Origin: Legionella sp.
GTDB taxonomy: Bacteria > Pseudomonadota > Gammaproteobacteria > Legionellales > Legionellaceae
Length of the DNA stretch: 64,000 nucleotides
Assembly (NCBI GenBank): GCA_002786165.1
Contig: PEQK01000015.1
Location: 26,331 to 90,330 of the forward strand
Direction of reading: 5' to 3'
Shown here: positions 26,392-36,063 of the stretch, one piece after another
Numbering within the stretch: the first letter of the stretch is position 1
How the letters are laid out: each line of letters opens with the position of its first letter
Notes under the pieces: model-generated
What the model was told of the DNA's origin: nothing
Seen by the model: only the letters and a program-made list of their open reading frames with translations
Database searches by the model: none
Position numbers and translations under genes: made by a program

Positions 26392-27688
26392 CCTTATCCC
26401 CATCTGCAGCCAAATTTATACGTTGTGATCGCGTCAATGAATGATCGAGAATATAATCGACCGCGGCTTTTATATCATTGTCTGAACAAGTCACGCAAGC
26501 GCCCTTGATCGGCATGCTATTGTATCCCTTGATGGCATGTTGATAAAGGCCATTCAAACCCGAGAGTTTATACCGCTGATACCAGTTTGAAGCATTGCCA
26601 ATCACGGGTGCGCTCATTTCACCACGTTGATGACAGATGGTACAAACACGCACGTACACTTGTTTGCCACGCCGTAGAGTAGGTGGTTTTTCGGAGGGCT
26701 CTAAAGCATATTCATCCTCACTGACCACGGTTTTTAAATAATTCGCTATCGCCAATTGATCCTCCCGTGTCAAATACCGCAAACTGTCATGATTGACTTC
26801 GGCCATAGGACCAGCAACCGGTCCTGCATCATTCAATAATTGGTTTTTAACAAACACATCAGCGATTTCTTCTTCGCTGATGCCAGCCAATCCGGCTTTG
26901 TTAATGCTTGGCGCCCAGTATCCGTCAATAAATCCACCACTCAGGTAATAACGATTTTTTGGAGAACCCAACGGATTCAAAGGGGTATGACACATGCTGC
27001 AATGGCCAAGACCATCGACCAAATATTTACCACGATTCCATTTCGCACTTTGTTTGGGATCGTTTTTATAGGGCTCGTTAGGATAGAAAAACAAAAGTTT
27101 CCAACCCCACAACGACAAACGTGCTCCAGGAAGATTAAAAGGGACAGGCAGCGATTTATTAGACAAACGTGCCGGGGGAATATGCTTAAAATAAGCATAC
27201 AAAGCACGCGCATCTTCTTCCGTCACGTTCGCAAAATACACAAAAGGATAGACAGGAAAATAATTTTCTCCATGCGGGCCCAAGCCTTCTCTCACAGCTC
27301 GCACAAAATCTGCTTCTGACCAACGACCAATACCTGTTTCATTATCAGGGGTGATATTTGGGCTATAAAATGTTCCAAACGGCGTTGCAATGGGTAATCC
27401 ACCCGCATACGCTGGTGTGTTGGCTTTCACATTGGTATGACAAGCAATACAGTCACCCACTTTGGATAAATATTCCCCATGCTGGATTAAGGCTTGCTCT
27501 GCTTCATCGGCGCCGGGGCTGGTTTTTGGATAAGCCGCATAGTATCCATCCACAATACCCAAGGCAGTCGCTGTCCCAGGAGGCGTAGCGGGTGGTTGGG
27601 TTTCATCGGCATAGGAAAGCGTCGTCAAACAGAGCGCCATCGTCATGAACCAGTACACACCTGGTCTAATTGCTGCAAAAAAATCCAA
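26384..27688 (-). CDS. Triheme cytochrome c of the membrane dehydrogenase subunit type
   Basis: 434 residues with a likely signal peptide (residues 1-28, ending LSYADE) and three cytochrome c domains. The heme motifs are CIACH (80-84), CSMCH (about 232) and CTICH (about 347). TPFGTFYSPNITPDNETGIG is the signature of the cytochrome subunits of gluconate or alcohol dehydrogenases. CVTC near residue 397 lacks the histidine and does not bind heme. No dehydrogenase subunit is present. Being first in the oxidase operon and overlapping ctaC, it more likely supplies electrons directly to the oxidase. That electron donor role is inferred. Confidence 0.85.
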   Translation of the reverse strand: MDFFAAIRPGVYWFMTMALCLTTLSYADETQPPATPPGTATALGIVDGYYAAYPKTSPGADEAEQALIQHGEYLSKVGDCIACHTNVKANTPAYAGGLPIATPFGTFYSPNITPDNETGIGRWSEADFVRAVREGLGPHGENYFPVYPFVYFANVTEEDARALYAYFKHIPPARLSNKSLPVPFNLPGARLSLWGWKLLFFYPNEPYKNDPKQSAKWNRGKYLVDGLGHCSMCHTPLNPLGSPKNRYYLSGGFIDGYWAPSINKAGLAGISEEEIADVFVKNQLLNDAGPVAGPMAEVNHDSLRYLTREDQLAIANYLKTVVSEDEYALEPSEKPPTLRRGKQVYVRVCTICHQRGEMSAPVIGNASNWYQRYKLSGLNGLYQHAIKGYNSMPIKGACVTCSDNDIKAAVDYILDHSLTRSQRINLAADGDKDA

Positions 27689-27832
27689 AATTTCTCCTTC
27701 AAAGAGAATAAAACCGCCATTTTATACTGGCGAACGCGTATCTTGCAATCATTCCACCTCATGTTATCATTTATAATCAAAAATCAACGTCGCTTGCAGG
27801 CTTATTTTTTATGGAAACAAAGAAGTAGTATT

Positions 27833-27925
27833 GATGTAGCAAAGCGTAATCAAGGGGGCGTATTTGTAAAACACCTTGATGTCGCATTTGAGTCGCATCC
27901 TCCCTTGATTACGCTGCGCTGCATC
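27833..27925. repeat. Palindromic element with 24-bp arms
   Basis: The left arm (27833-27856) and right arm (27902-27925) are reverse complements at 21 of 24 positions, with the shared core AGCGTAATCAAGGG. The loop is 45 bases and holds ACACCTTGATG, related to the arm ends. It lies in the divergent gap between the triheme cytochrome and the ARM-like gene. It resembles a small dispersed repeat; copy number in the genome cannot be seen here. Confidence 0.7.
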
Positions 27926-27933
27926 AAGGCTAC

Positions 27934-27979
27934 CACCTCAAATTTAGTGCTCTAAAAACATGAGAGCACTTTTTGGTGG
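27934..27979 (+). terminator. Strong hairpin with T-run in a divergent intergenic gap
   Basis: AGTGCTCT (27946-27953) and AGAGCACT (27963-27970) form a perfect eight-base stem with a nine-base loop, followed by TTTT. CCACC and GGTGG can pair outside it. It has the form of an intrinsic terminator reading rightwards, but no annotated gene reads into it from the left. It could end a small untranslated RNA or act as a leader attenuator for the gene at 28116. Confidence 0.5.
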
Positions 27980-28115
27980 GAAATTTAGATATTTGTATAT
28001 TTTCTTACAATCACCTCTTTCTTGACCTTACATGTCAATACGATAAAATGTGCAAATAAAAATCATATGGAATTTTTAATATCAAAATGTTTATCATTAC
28101 AAACGGAGCATCCTG

Positions 28116-30332
28116 GTGAGAAACAACCGAGAATCTATCGATCAGGCCGATGATAACGACATAATGAAAGAAACCACTTCAATTTTGAGCCCACATCATA
28201 TCCAGGACCTTCGTAACACAGCAATTAAGGGCTTCATCCTAGGTATATCCACAACAGATCATGAAAAGATAAAAAACCAAGCGTATGTGTTATTGTTGCG
28301 CCTTATTCATGCAGAGGCAGAGGACGCTTATATTCCTATGAAGGAAGAAGATATTTCTCTTTTCATAGAGCATTTATCAGAACCTTCTTATACACCAAAT
28401 CAAACCATTTTTTCCTTATTAGAACACATTATCTTTCGAAGACCCAATCACGTTGTTCTACGTCAACTCGATATCATACCATTCTTAATGAAACACTTGC
28501 AGTCGAAAGATCTCACCATAAGAAAATACGCTATCGAATCTCTAGTTGCTCTTTCTAATAATCCTGACAATTACTCTTGGTTGATGCAATCAAAAAAAAT
28601 TACCCATATTATTGAGTGCCTAGAATCTACAGATCCTTTTATCCAAGAACAAGCCAATGTATTCCTAACGAACATAGCGCGTGACACTGATCAGAGTATT
28701 GATATCCGCACATTATGTCTATTTATTCCGCTTATTGAAAACAACCTGGTTGTTCCAGCCGATATTATTTGCTTTTTTATTAAGCGATTGTATGATTTTT
28801 TTACTAAGGACGTTAAAAACCATACGGCCTTTTGCAAAATAGGAGGGATTGACTATTTGACAAAAAATCTGTCATCCACCCATTTGATGATAAAAAAGCT
28901 GAGTCTCCTTGCATTATTAAATCTTGCTAAAAAGCAAACAGTCTACACAAGCCTCTCAACAACACCTAGCATGATGAATTACCTATCACAATGCTTAGTG
29001 ATTAATGATGATTTAACAAGAAACTGCGCTATTTTAACACTAGAATTTTTTGCTCAAAATGAGAGCACTCACTCAAGCATCACGACCACATCAAACATGA
29101 TGAATAACCTCTCTCAATGTTTGATAGATCAAGATTCCTTAATAAGATACAACGCTATCTCAATACTCAGATTTCTTGCTCAAAGTGAAAACACACACAC
29201 TAGTATCACAACAACACCAGACATGATGAGGGGCCTCTCACAATGCTTGATAGATCAAGATTCTTCAATAAAAAATATCGCTACGATAGTACTACTAAAT
29301 CTTGCCCTAAATCAAAACACCCTCTTATTCATCACGACAACTCCAACCATGATGAATAGCATTTCACAATGCCTAATAGATCAAAATTCCTTAATAAGAA
29401 AGAACACTATTTCAGCACTACTACATCTCGCTCAAAACCAAAACACTTACGAAATCATCACGACGCCAAACATGATGATGAGCCTCTCACAATGTTTCAT
29501 CGATCAAAATTCTTCAACAAGACGCAGCGCTCTATCAATACTCATAGACCTTGCAGATAATCATAGTACTCACGACACTCTATTAGAAAGACCAGACATT
29601 TTGATAGCACTAACCCCTTGCTTACAATCCGAAGATCACTTAACACAGCAAAGAGCTCTCCGTGTATTGATAAAAATTGCGAATAACACGAATACTCATG
29701 ACACCCTATTGGCAACACCCGATATTTTCACAATGCTTCCTCATTGCTTAAGTTCTCAAGATGTTGATACAAGAAAAAATGCTATTATGTTCATACTACG
29801 GCTTGTGGAAAATCAAAATACTCATACACATCTCACCTCCCCCGACATACTAAACACACTCACGCAATGCTTAGCTTCCCAAGATGGGGAAACAAGAGAC
29901 TTTGCTGGTTTTTCATTAAACATCCTGAGTCATTCTATTTTAGTATCAGGATTTCATACGTTAAGACATCAATATTTTAATATCGATCCTCCATACCATG
30001 TGCTTCCAAGCGCCTCGGTGTATTTCTTCCTTTTAGAAAATATCTTTCGATGGTTAGGTATGTTTTTTGGCATGCTAAGTGTCATGAGCCTAATGTTGAT
30101 TCCTATATTTGGTTCGGCAATCGCTTTAGGGTATGCAGCAGCCATCCCAATAACCATAACCTATGGATACGTGGCTGGTGCGGCTTTACCTTTGTCTGCC
30201 ATTTGCTATGCTTCTGCTAGAAAAATAGGCTTTTTTGTTCCTAGACCACAGACAGATCAAGCGCCGACTGAGGCACCACAAGAAACTATGGACACAGAAC
30301 AGAGCCAAGCTGAGATATCAAATACCGTTTAA
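28116..30332 (+). CDS. ARM/HEAT-like repeat protein with C-terminal membrane segments
   Basis: 738 residues, GTG start with CGGAG about nine bases upstream. Residues about 60-280 are diverged helical repeats. Residues about 285-595 hold eight units of about 42 residues, each with a TTPxMMxxLSQCLIDQ-like helix pair and then an IRxNAIxxLLxLAQNQNTH-like helix, as in armadillo or HEAT solenoids. The middle five are close even at DNA level, suggesting recent expansion. Residues about 635-705 hold two to three hydrophobic segments, and a polar, Gln/Glu-rich tail ends the protein. It may be a membrane-attached binding scaffold or secreted effector; no function is known to me. Confidence 0.7.
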   Translation: MRNNRESIDQADDNDIMKETTSILSPHHIQDLRNTAIKGFILGISTTDHEKIKNQAYVLLLRLIHAEAEDAYIPMKEEDISLFIEHLSEPSYTPNQTIFSLLEHIIFRRPNHVVLRQLDIIPFLMKHLQSKDLTIRKYAIESLVALSNNPDNYSWLMQSKKITHIIECLESTDPFIQEQANVFLTNIARDTDQSIDIRTLCLFIPLIENNLVVPADIICFFIKRLYDFFTKDVKNHTAFCKIGGIDYLTKNLSSTHLMIKKLSLLALLNLAKKQTVYTSLSTTPSMMNYLSQCLVINDDLTRNCAILTLEFFAQNESTHSSITTTSNMMNNLSQCLIDQDSLIRYNAISILRFLAQSENTHTSITTTPDMMRGLSQCLIDQDSSIKNIATIVLLNLALNQNTLLFITTTPTMMNSISQCLIDQNSLIRKNTISALLHLAQNQNTYEIITTPNMMMSLSQCFIDQNSSTRRSALSILIDLADNHSTHDTLLERPDILIALTPCLQSEDHLTQQRALRVLIKIANNTNTHDTLLATPDIFTMLPHCLSSQDVDTRKNAIMFILRLVENQNTHTHLTSPDILNTLTQCLASQDGETRDFAGFSLNILSHSILVSGFHTLRHQYFNIDPPYHVLPSASVYFFLLENIFRWLGMFFGMLSVMSLMLIPIFGSAIALGYAAAIPITITYGYVAGAALPLSAICYASARKIGFFVPRPQTDQAPTEAPQETMDTEQSQAEISNTV

Positions 30333-31046
30333 ATAACGACCGCCATCAACTTGAAGGGTTTGACCTGTGACAAAATCATTAGAGACAAGATACATCACCG
30401 CTTGAGCGATATAGTGTGGATCACCATGGCGTTGCAGCAAAGTCTTAGCAAGAATATGCGCTTGAATCTCAGTGCTCAAATGATTGTCGCCTTCTGGCCA
30501 TGCTATCGCACCTGGCGCTATCGCGTTCACACGCACTTTCGGTGCAAACTCCAGGGCCAAAGCACGGGTTTGCATCGCCAAAGCCGCTTTTGATTGGCAA
30601 TAAACGGCGTAATCCCGCAAAGGCATATTTGCATGAATATCAGTGATGTTAATGATAGAACCAGTTGTCTGGCTCAAATGAGAAAAAGCCGCGCGGCTTA
30701 ATCCATAAGGCGCCTGAACATTGCATGCAAACATATCCAGCCAATCTGCGTCATCTCGAGAAAAAATGGAGGCATTATTGACCAATACATTTAATTGCCC
30801 AAATCGAGACACTGTTGCATGGATGATGTTTTGAACCGTACTGTGATCACGTAGATCAGCACGGACAGTACATGCACTGTTGGCACGCTCATCATTGAAT
30901 TGCTCGGCCAAATGTATCGCCGCTTCTTCGGAGTGATGATAGTGAATCATCACTGTAAATCCAGACTGGTGCAAGCGTGTTGCAATAGCGGCACCGATAC
31001 GCTTTGCAGCACCGGTGACCAAAGCCACCGGTGAAGATATACCCAT
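30318..31046 (-). CDS. folM: Short-chain dehydrogenase, pteridine reductase-like
   Basis: A 242-residue classical SDR. The cofactor loop is VTGAAKRIG, with the arginine typical of pteridine reductases (TGxxxRxG), not the usual glycine. NNASIF, YxxxK in YCQSKAAL and VNAIAPGAIAWP follow. This fits the FolM/PTR1 group, which reduces dihydrofolate or dihydromonapterin with NADPH. Its end overlaps the end of the convergent ARM-like gene by 15 bases. It follows the kgtP-like gene by four bases. An unrelated SDR function cannot be excluded. Confidence 0.75.
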   Translation of the reverse strand: MGISSPVALVTGAAKRIGAAIATRLHQSGFTVMIHYHHSEEAAIHLAEQFNDERANSACTVRADLRDHSTVQNIIHATVSRFGQLNVLVNNASIFSRDDADWLDMFACNVQAPYGLSRAAFSHLSQTTGSIINITDIHANMPLRDYAVYCQSKAALAMQTRALALEFAPKVRVNAIAPGAIAWPEGDNHLSTEIQAHILAKTLLQRHGDPHYIAQAVMYLVSNDFVTGQTLQVDGGRYLNGI

Positions 31047-31050
31047 CAGG

Positions 31051-32436
31051 TTACTCAGTTTTGCCAGAAGAACGTTTGAAACGTACTTTCAGACGATCTT
31101 TCATGCGAGGCATACGTGCTTTTTGTTCACTCTTGTCAACCAACGAAGTTTCTCGGGTATCTTTCATGAAAATATACACCAGTAAAGAGCAGGCAATACA
31201 AGCGGTCACATACCAGTAAAAACCACTTTCCATGCCATTGGATTTGAACCAAAATGCGATGTATTCTGCCGTGCCGCCAAACAAAGAAACGGTCACCGCA
31301 TAAGGCAAGCCTACACCCAGTGTTCTGATTTCCACAGGAAATAATTCCGCTTTTACCACTGCATTGATGGAGGTATAACCACTAACAATGATCAAAGCGA
31401 ACATGATATAAGCAAACGCACTCCAACAGGAGGTCACATGATTCAGTGACGTCAAGATGGGTACCGTAAAAATTGTCCCCAAGACGCCAAAAGCAATTAA
31501 TATCGGTCGACGTCCGATTTTATCGGATAACGCACCGACAAGAGGCTGTATCAGCATAAATACAAACAACGTTCCAGCAGACACGAGCGTAGAATCATCA
31601 CGGCTCAAGCCCACTGTATTGACCAAATATTTTTGCATGTACGTGCTATAGGTGTAAAAAGCCAACGTACCGCCCATGGTCAATCCCACCACAATGAAAA
31701 TTTCTTTGGGATAACGCCATAGCGTGCGAATCAACGCTTCTTTGCGTTGTGAAGGTTTTTTGGACAAAAATGATTCTGTTTCTTGCATGCCCAAACGCAA
31801 TCGCAAAGCAACCACAGACAATAGCGCACCAATCACAAACGGAATACGCCAACCCCATGATTCCAATTGATCTGTGGTTAAAAAACAATGTTGTAATAAA
31901 ATTAAAATCAATAAGGCAAACAATTGCCCAGCAATCAAGGTCACATATTGAAAACTAGAATAGAACCCTCGATGATTAGGCGTAGCCATTTCAGACAGAT
32001 ACGTGGCTGAGGAAGCATACTCGCCGCCCACAGACAACCCTTGCAATAATCTTGCAAACACCAAAAGAATAGGCGCAGCAATCCCAATACTTTGATAGCT
32101 AGGCGTCACCGCAATAATTAAAGAACCCACACACATGATGATCACGGATCCTATCAATGCTTTCTTACGGCCATGACGATCCGCATAAGATCCCATCAAC
32201 CATCCCCCCACCGGGCGCATAAAAAATCCAACTGCAAAAATAGCCGATGTATTCAATAATTGTGCTGTCAAATCGCCGTTAGGGAAAAATGATTTGGCAA
32301 AATAAATAGAAAAGGCAGCATAAACATACCAATCATACCATTCAATCAAATTACCAATAGAACCACGAACAATCGACTTTAAACGAGAGCGGGTCGTAAG
32401 ATGCCCTGGCTCTGCTTGCTTTTTAATGTCTGACAT
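31051..32436 (-). CDS. MHS-family MFS transporter, alpha-ketoglutarate permease-like
   Basis: 461 residues with twelve membrane helices and the metabolite:H+ symporter signatures: GNLIEWYDWYVYAAFSIYFA at the N-terminus, DRHGRKKAL in loop 2-3, GLSVGGEYASSATYL, and the second copy LSDKIGRRPILIAFG. The stretch YSTYMQKYLVNTVGLS resembles KgtP more than ProP, so 2-oxoglutarate or a similar dicarboxylate is the best guess. Such permeases are common in intracellular gammaproteobacteria living on host metabolites. Confidence 0.8.
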   Translation of the reverse strand: MSDIKKQAEPGHLTTRSRLKSIVRGSIGNLIEWYDWYVYAAFSIYFAKSFFPNGDLTAQLLNTSAIFAVGFFMRPVGGWLMGSYADRHGRKKALIGSVIIMCVGSLIIAVTPSYQSIGIAAPILLVFARLLQGLSVGGEYASSATYLSEMATPNHRGFYSSFQYVTLIAGQLFALLILILLQHCFLTTDQLESWGWRIPFVIGALLSVVALRLRLGMQETESFLSKKPSQRKEALIRTLWRYPKEIFIVVGLTMGGTLAFYTYSTYMQKYLVNTVGLSRDDSTLVSAGTLFVFMLIQPLVGALSDKIGRRPILIAFGVLGTIFTVPILTSLNHVTSCWSAFAYIMFALIIVSGYTSINAVVKAELFPVEIRTLGVGLPYAVTVSLFGGTAEYIAFWFKSNGMESGFYWYVTACIACSLLVYIFMKDTRETSLVDKSEQKARMPRMKDRLKVRFKRSSGKTE

Positions 32437-32546
32437 ACGCTTTCAATACTCCTCAAAAAATCAATACAACCGCGATGCATCGCATGGCAATATATGCAAT
32501 ATTCTGTCCAAACGCAATTCGCTTTGCTTATCACGGGTGAGTTTTT

Positions 32547-32777
32547 CTACATAAAACCCTTTTTTTCTACTTCTTGTGCTTTTTGTTCATTACGCTCTAA
32601 TTGCCGCTGATGCAATGCCTGCTCCAGGATCTGCTCAAATCTCGCCGCGATACTATAATAATATTGGCGACAAATGGAAATAATAATAGCCACATTTGAG
32701 ATCAATTTAGGGATTTTTTTAGAGTCAAACACCCAGAGAGCAACACCTATGGTTAATAAAAACTGTCCTAAGCTCAT
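32547..32777 (-). CDS. tatB: TatB-like Tat translocase subunit
   Basis: A 76-residue protein with one N-terminal hydrophobic helix (MSLGQFLLTIGVALWVF), a basic amphipathic segment (DSKKIPKLISNVA) and a long charged helix to the end. This is the plan of TatB, although the usual GPERLP hinge is replaced by DSKKIP. It overlaps tatA by an ATGA. The position after ubiE-ubiJ-ubiB-tatA supports the call. TatC does not follow. Confidence 0.65.
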   Translation of the reverse strand: MSLGQFLLTIGVALWVFDSKKIPKLISNVAIIISICRQYYYSIAARFEQILEQALHQRQLERNEQKAQEVEKKGFM

Positions 32778-32941
32778 GAAGATGGCTTGTTTTTATCATC
32801 AGACGACAAGGCGTCACGGAACTGTTTGATGGCAGTCCCAAGATCTGCGCCGATGGATTTTAATTTATTCGTTCCAAATAAGCCAACAATAATCATAAAA
32901 ATCAAAAATAATGACAATGGGCTAATCCCGCTTAATCCCAT
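32774..32941 (-). CDS. tatA: TatA Tat translocase subunit
   Basis: 55 residues: a short helix (SPLSLFLIFMIIVGLF), the FG hinge with basic residues (FGTNKLKSIGADLG), and AIKQFRDAL, the TatA consensus. It forms the pore-like oligomers for export of folded proteins. The start at 32941 directly follows the ubiB stop; a longer open frame upstream would lie inside ubiB and add nonsense before the helix. It is shorter than E. coli TatA because the acidic tail is reduced. Confidence 0.85.
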   Translation of the reverse strand: MGLSGISPLSLFLIFMIIVGLFGTNKLKSIGADLGTAIKQFRDALSSDDKNKPSS

Positions 32942-32943
32942 AA

Positions 32944-34596
32944 TTAACTCCTCAATCTCGGTTTGAATAGTGCGAGACATCCACCAAACAGGGCAAATCC
33001 CGCAGCAAACAACATCCACTCATCAGGTGACAACCAGTGCATATGATGTGCCGTAATCACCGCTGTTGTTCCTAAAAACACACCCAACCCCAACCCTCTG
33101 TATACCCCATTTTTTTCAATTAGGTTCAGGTCGATTGGACGTTCATTCTTCATTAAGCTGTTTTTTTGCTCTTTTAATTGCGACAATATATCATTAATCA
33201 AGCGCGGCATATAGGGGAGCTGCTCGATCATAAATGGAATATTTTCACGCATATGTTTAAAAAATGCCTTAGGGCCCATTTGTTCGCGCAACCAACCTTC
33301 TAAAAAGGGCTTGCCCGTATCCCATAAATTCAAATCCGGATAAATTTGTCGGCCAAGCCCCTCCACCGCAAACAATGTTTTTTGCAATAAAATCAGCTGA
33401 GGTTGGACTTCCATTTGGAAGCGTCGGCCCACTTGAAGTAATTGCAAAATCAATTGTGCAAATGAAATGTCTTTTAAAGGTTTTTCAAAGATAGGCTCAC
33501 ACACCGTACGAATGGCCGACTCAAATGCTTCAATACGCGTGTCGCGCGCCACCCACCCCGATTCCACATGCAACAGAGCAATACGCCGGTAATCTCGACT
33601 GAAAAAGGCATACAAATTTTCCGCCAAATAGCGTTTGTCATTATCGCTCAACATCCCCATGATACCGAAATCAACACAGATGTACTGGGGTTCCTGGGCG
33701 GATTCCTTCGACACAAAAATATTTCCAGGGTGCATGTCCGCATGAAAAAAACAGTCTCTAAATACTTGCGTGAAAAAAATTTCTAACCCGCGTTCAGCTA
33801 GTTTTTTAAGATTGATGTGATGATGGTTCAATTGCTCAATATCTGAGACTGGAATACCATGAATCCGCTCCATCACCATCACATTGTCACAAACATAATC
33901 CCAATAAATTTGTGGCACATATAACAAAGACGAGCCTTGAAAATTGCGTCTCAACTGCGCAGCATTTGCTGCTTCTCGTTGCAAATCCAACTCATCTAAC
34001 AAATGGCGTTCAAATTCGGCTACGACATCTTTCGGTTTTAAATATTTTGAATGAGACCAACGCTGATCAAGCACGCGGGCCATTCTTTTTAAAATACCTA
34101 AATCTCGATCAATGATATCTTTGATATTTGGCCGTAAAATTTTAATCACGACTGATTCACCGGTTTTTAAATGGGCAATATGGACTTGCGCAATAGAAGC
34201 AGATGCTAAAGGAATTGGATCAAATCCATCAAATACGGTGTAAGGTGATTGTCCATATGCTGCCTCAAGGATTGATAAAGCTTGCTCGCTTGGAAATGGC
34301 GGGACGTTATCTTGAAGTTTACGTAATTCTACCATGATATCCGGGGGCACAATGTCTGGCCTAGTCGACAACGCCTGTCCGAATTTAATAAAAATAGGAC
34401 CCAATTTTTCTAAGGTTTCTCTTAAAACCACGCCACGATGAAAGGGTTTGGTACGAAACCAATTCCAAGGATTTAAATAAACAATAAATCGAAAAGAAGA
34501 AAAATAATTTGTAGACACCAACACCTGATCCAAACCAGATTTGGCCAGAATATAATTGATATATAGCAATCGCCAAGCTTGTTTAATGGCAGTCAT
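32944..34596 (-). CDS. ubiB: Ubiquinone biosynthesis atypical kinase UbiB
   Basis: 550 residues of the ABC1/ADCK family, needed for ubiquinone synthesis. The kinase-like core shows LGPIFIKFGQALSTRPDI (the KxGQ motif), ASASIAQVHIA, the lysine in VVIKIL, and FHADMHPGNIF with VDFGIMG. Two hydrophobic helices close the C-terminus (residues about 495-545). It overlaps ubiJ by 14 bases. Confidence 0.95.
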   Translation of the reverse strand: MTAIKQAWRLLYINYILAKSGLDQVLVSTNYFSSFRFIVYLNPWNWFRTKPFHRGVVLRETLEKLGPIFIKFGQALSTRPDIVPPDIMVELRKLQDNVPPFPSEQALSILEAAYGQSPYTVFDGFDPIPLASASIAQVHIAHLKTGESVVIKILRPNIKDIIDRDLGILKRMARVLDQRWSHSKYLKPKDVVAEFERHLLDELDLQREAANAAQLRRNFQGSSLLYVPQIYWDYVCDNVMVMERIHGIPVSDIEQLNHHHINLKKLAERGLEIFFTQVFRDCFFHADMHPGNIFVSKESAQEPQYICVDFGIMGMLSDNDKRYLAENLYAFFSRDYRRIALLHVESGWVARDTRIEAFESAIRTVCEPIFEKPLKDISFAQLILQLLQVGRRFQMEVQPQLILLQKTLFAVEGLGRQIYPDLNLWDTGKPFLEGWLREQMGPKAFFKHMRENIPFMIEQLPYMPRLINDILSQLKEQKNSLMKNERPIDLNLIEKNGVYRGLGLGVFLGTTAVITAHHMHWLSPDEWMLFAAGFALFGGCLALFKPRLRS

Positions 34597-35200
34597 GATC
34601 TGTCGACAATTGGTTAAAATGTGCCATCAGGCGCTCGATGCGAAGCCCTAAATCATCAATATCTTGAAAAAAATCTTTCGTTTCTTGTAAGCCAGGAAAC
34701 ACGCGGCGTTCTTCTTGTAAATACTCCGTGACCGATCGCTTTAAAGACGACACCAATCGGCGGTTAAAATCATACCCATCTCGCATCCAAGAACCCACTT
34801 GGTGAGCGACCACATCACCCGTAAAATGCGCCAAATGGCCTTCCCAATCGATATCAATATTGTCAAATAACGCTTTTACTTGTTGACCCAACTCCACATC
34901 GCCTGAAATTCGAATACTGTCATTAAACAAAGAGCGTAGTTTGGAAGCAGGAAGCAAGCTTAAACGAATCAACCCCAACGGACTAGAATGGATGACTGTA
35001 TCGGGAATCCCTTCGTAATACCCCAATAATCTTATTTTTCCTTGTCGAAAATGAATAAAAAAATAGACATTCAACGGACTAATCACAATTTCTAACACTT
35101 TGCCTTCTAAAGGTTTGATCTTGATGGGCATGTCTTCATCTAAAGCTAATGCGCCATTCATGGCTTTTTGCAAGGCCAAAAGTGAATACTCTTTAATCAT
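34583..35200 (-). CDS. ubiJ: Ubiquinone biosynthesis accessory factor UbiJ
   Basis: 205 residues with an SCP2 sterol-carrier-like domain (residues about 15-115: ALDEDMPIKIKPLEGKVLEI to ISGDVELGQQVKALF) and a C-terminal helical region ending LGLRIERLMAH. UbiJ binds lipid intermediates for the aerobic ubiquinone complex. Sequence is weakly conserved in this family, so the call rests partly on its place between ubiE and ubiB, the standard order. Confidence 0.88.
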   Translation of the reverse strand: MIKEYSLLALQKAMNGALALDEDMPIKIKPLEGKVLEIVISPLNVYFFIHFRQGKIRLLGYYEGIPDTVIHSSPLGLIRLSLLPASKLRSLFNDSIRISGDVELGQQVKALFDNIDIDWEGHLAHFTGDVVAHQVGSWMRDGYDFNRRLVSSLKRSVTEYLQEERRVFPGLQETKDFFQDIDDLGLRIERLMAHFNQLSTDHDCH

Positions 35201-35212
35201 AAGTCAGTCATC

Positions 35213-35962
35213 TCAATATTTGTAAGCGATATGTAACGCCACAATGCCACCGTTTAAATTATGATAATAACAATCATCAAACCCTGCTGCTTCAATCATG
35301 GATTTTAGGTCGTCTTGATTAGGATGCATACGAATCGATTCTGCCAAATATCGATAAGAATCTTCATCTTTTGCGACCCATCGACCAATTTTAGGTAAAA
35401 TATGAAACGAATACCAGTCATACAGCGATTTTAGCCCAGATAGGGTCGGAGTAGAAAACTCTAAAATCATAAGCTTTCCTCCTGGTCGACAAACGTCATA
35501 CATAGAACGCAAGGCTGCGGCTTTATCCGTGACGTTTCTTAATCCAAATCCCATCGTAATACAATCAAATAGATTAGGTTCAAACGGCAAACATTCCGCA
35601 TTCGCTTGAACATACTGGATCGGATAATACCCTTGATCCAACAATCGATCGCGTCCTACAGATAACATGCTGGCATTGATATCGGCCAAAATCACTTGGC
35701 CAGTGGGTCCCACAGCATCGTATAGTAAGCGGGTCAAATCACCACTCCCTCCAGCCAAGTCTAAAACACAATGACCTTTTTTGACTCTGGATAGTTCAAC
35801 ACAAAACCATTTCCACCAACGATGAATGCCCAAAGACATCAAATCATTCATAACATCGTATTGGTTTGCAACCGAATGAAATACTTCGGCCACTTTTTTA
35901 TGCTTATCCTGCACAGGCACCGATTGAAAGCCAAAGTGTGTCTGTTGATTGTCTTGCTTCAT
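35213..35962 (-). CDS. ubiE: Ubiquinone/menaquinone C-methyltransferase UbiE
   Basis: 249 residues. The family signature [17 protein letters not shown] at residues about 34-50 is followed by the SAM-binding [12 protein letters not shown], the second motif [20 protein letters not shown] and MILEFSTP. It methylates the quinone ring in ubiquinone synthesis. It heads the ubiE-ubiJ-ubiB-tatA-tatB operon. Confidence 0.96.
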   Translation of the reverse strand: MKQDNQQTHFGFQSVPVQDKHKKVAEVFHSVANQYDVMNDLMSLGIHRWWKWFCVELSRVKKGHCVLDLAGGSGDLTRLLYDAVGPTGQVILADINASMLSVGRDRLLDQGYYPIQYVQANAECLPFEPNLFDCITMGFGLRNVTDKAAALRSMYDVCRPGGKLMILEFSTPTLSGLKSLYDWYSFHILPKIGRWVAKDEDSYRYLAESIRMHPNQDDLKSMIEAAGFDDCYYHNLNGGIVALHIAYKY

Positions 35963-36063
35963 GATACAACCCAGTTATAGATTTTCTCATTCCGATTGAT
36001 TGGCAGTGTAATAGATATTGCGCGAGTTTCAAAATTTATCATGAGTATCTGACGATTAAAGGT

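Noticed and set aside
28970..29880. CRISPR-like array from regularly spaced DNA repeats
   Set aside because: The period of about 126 bases is an open protein-coding repeat; no spacer-repeat pattern of CRISPR size and no cas genes.
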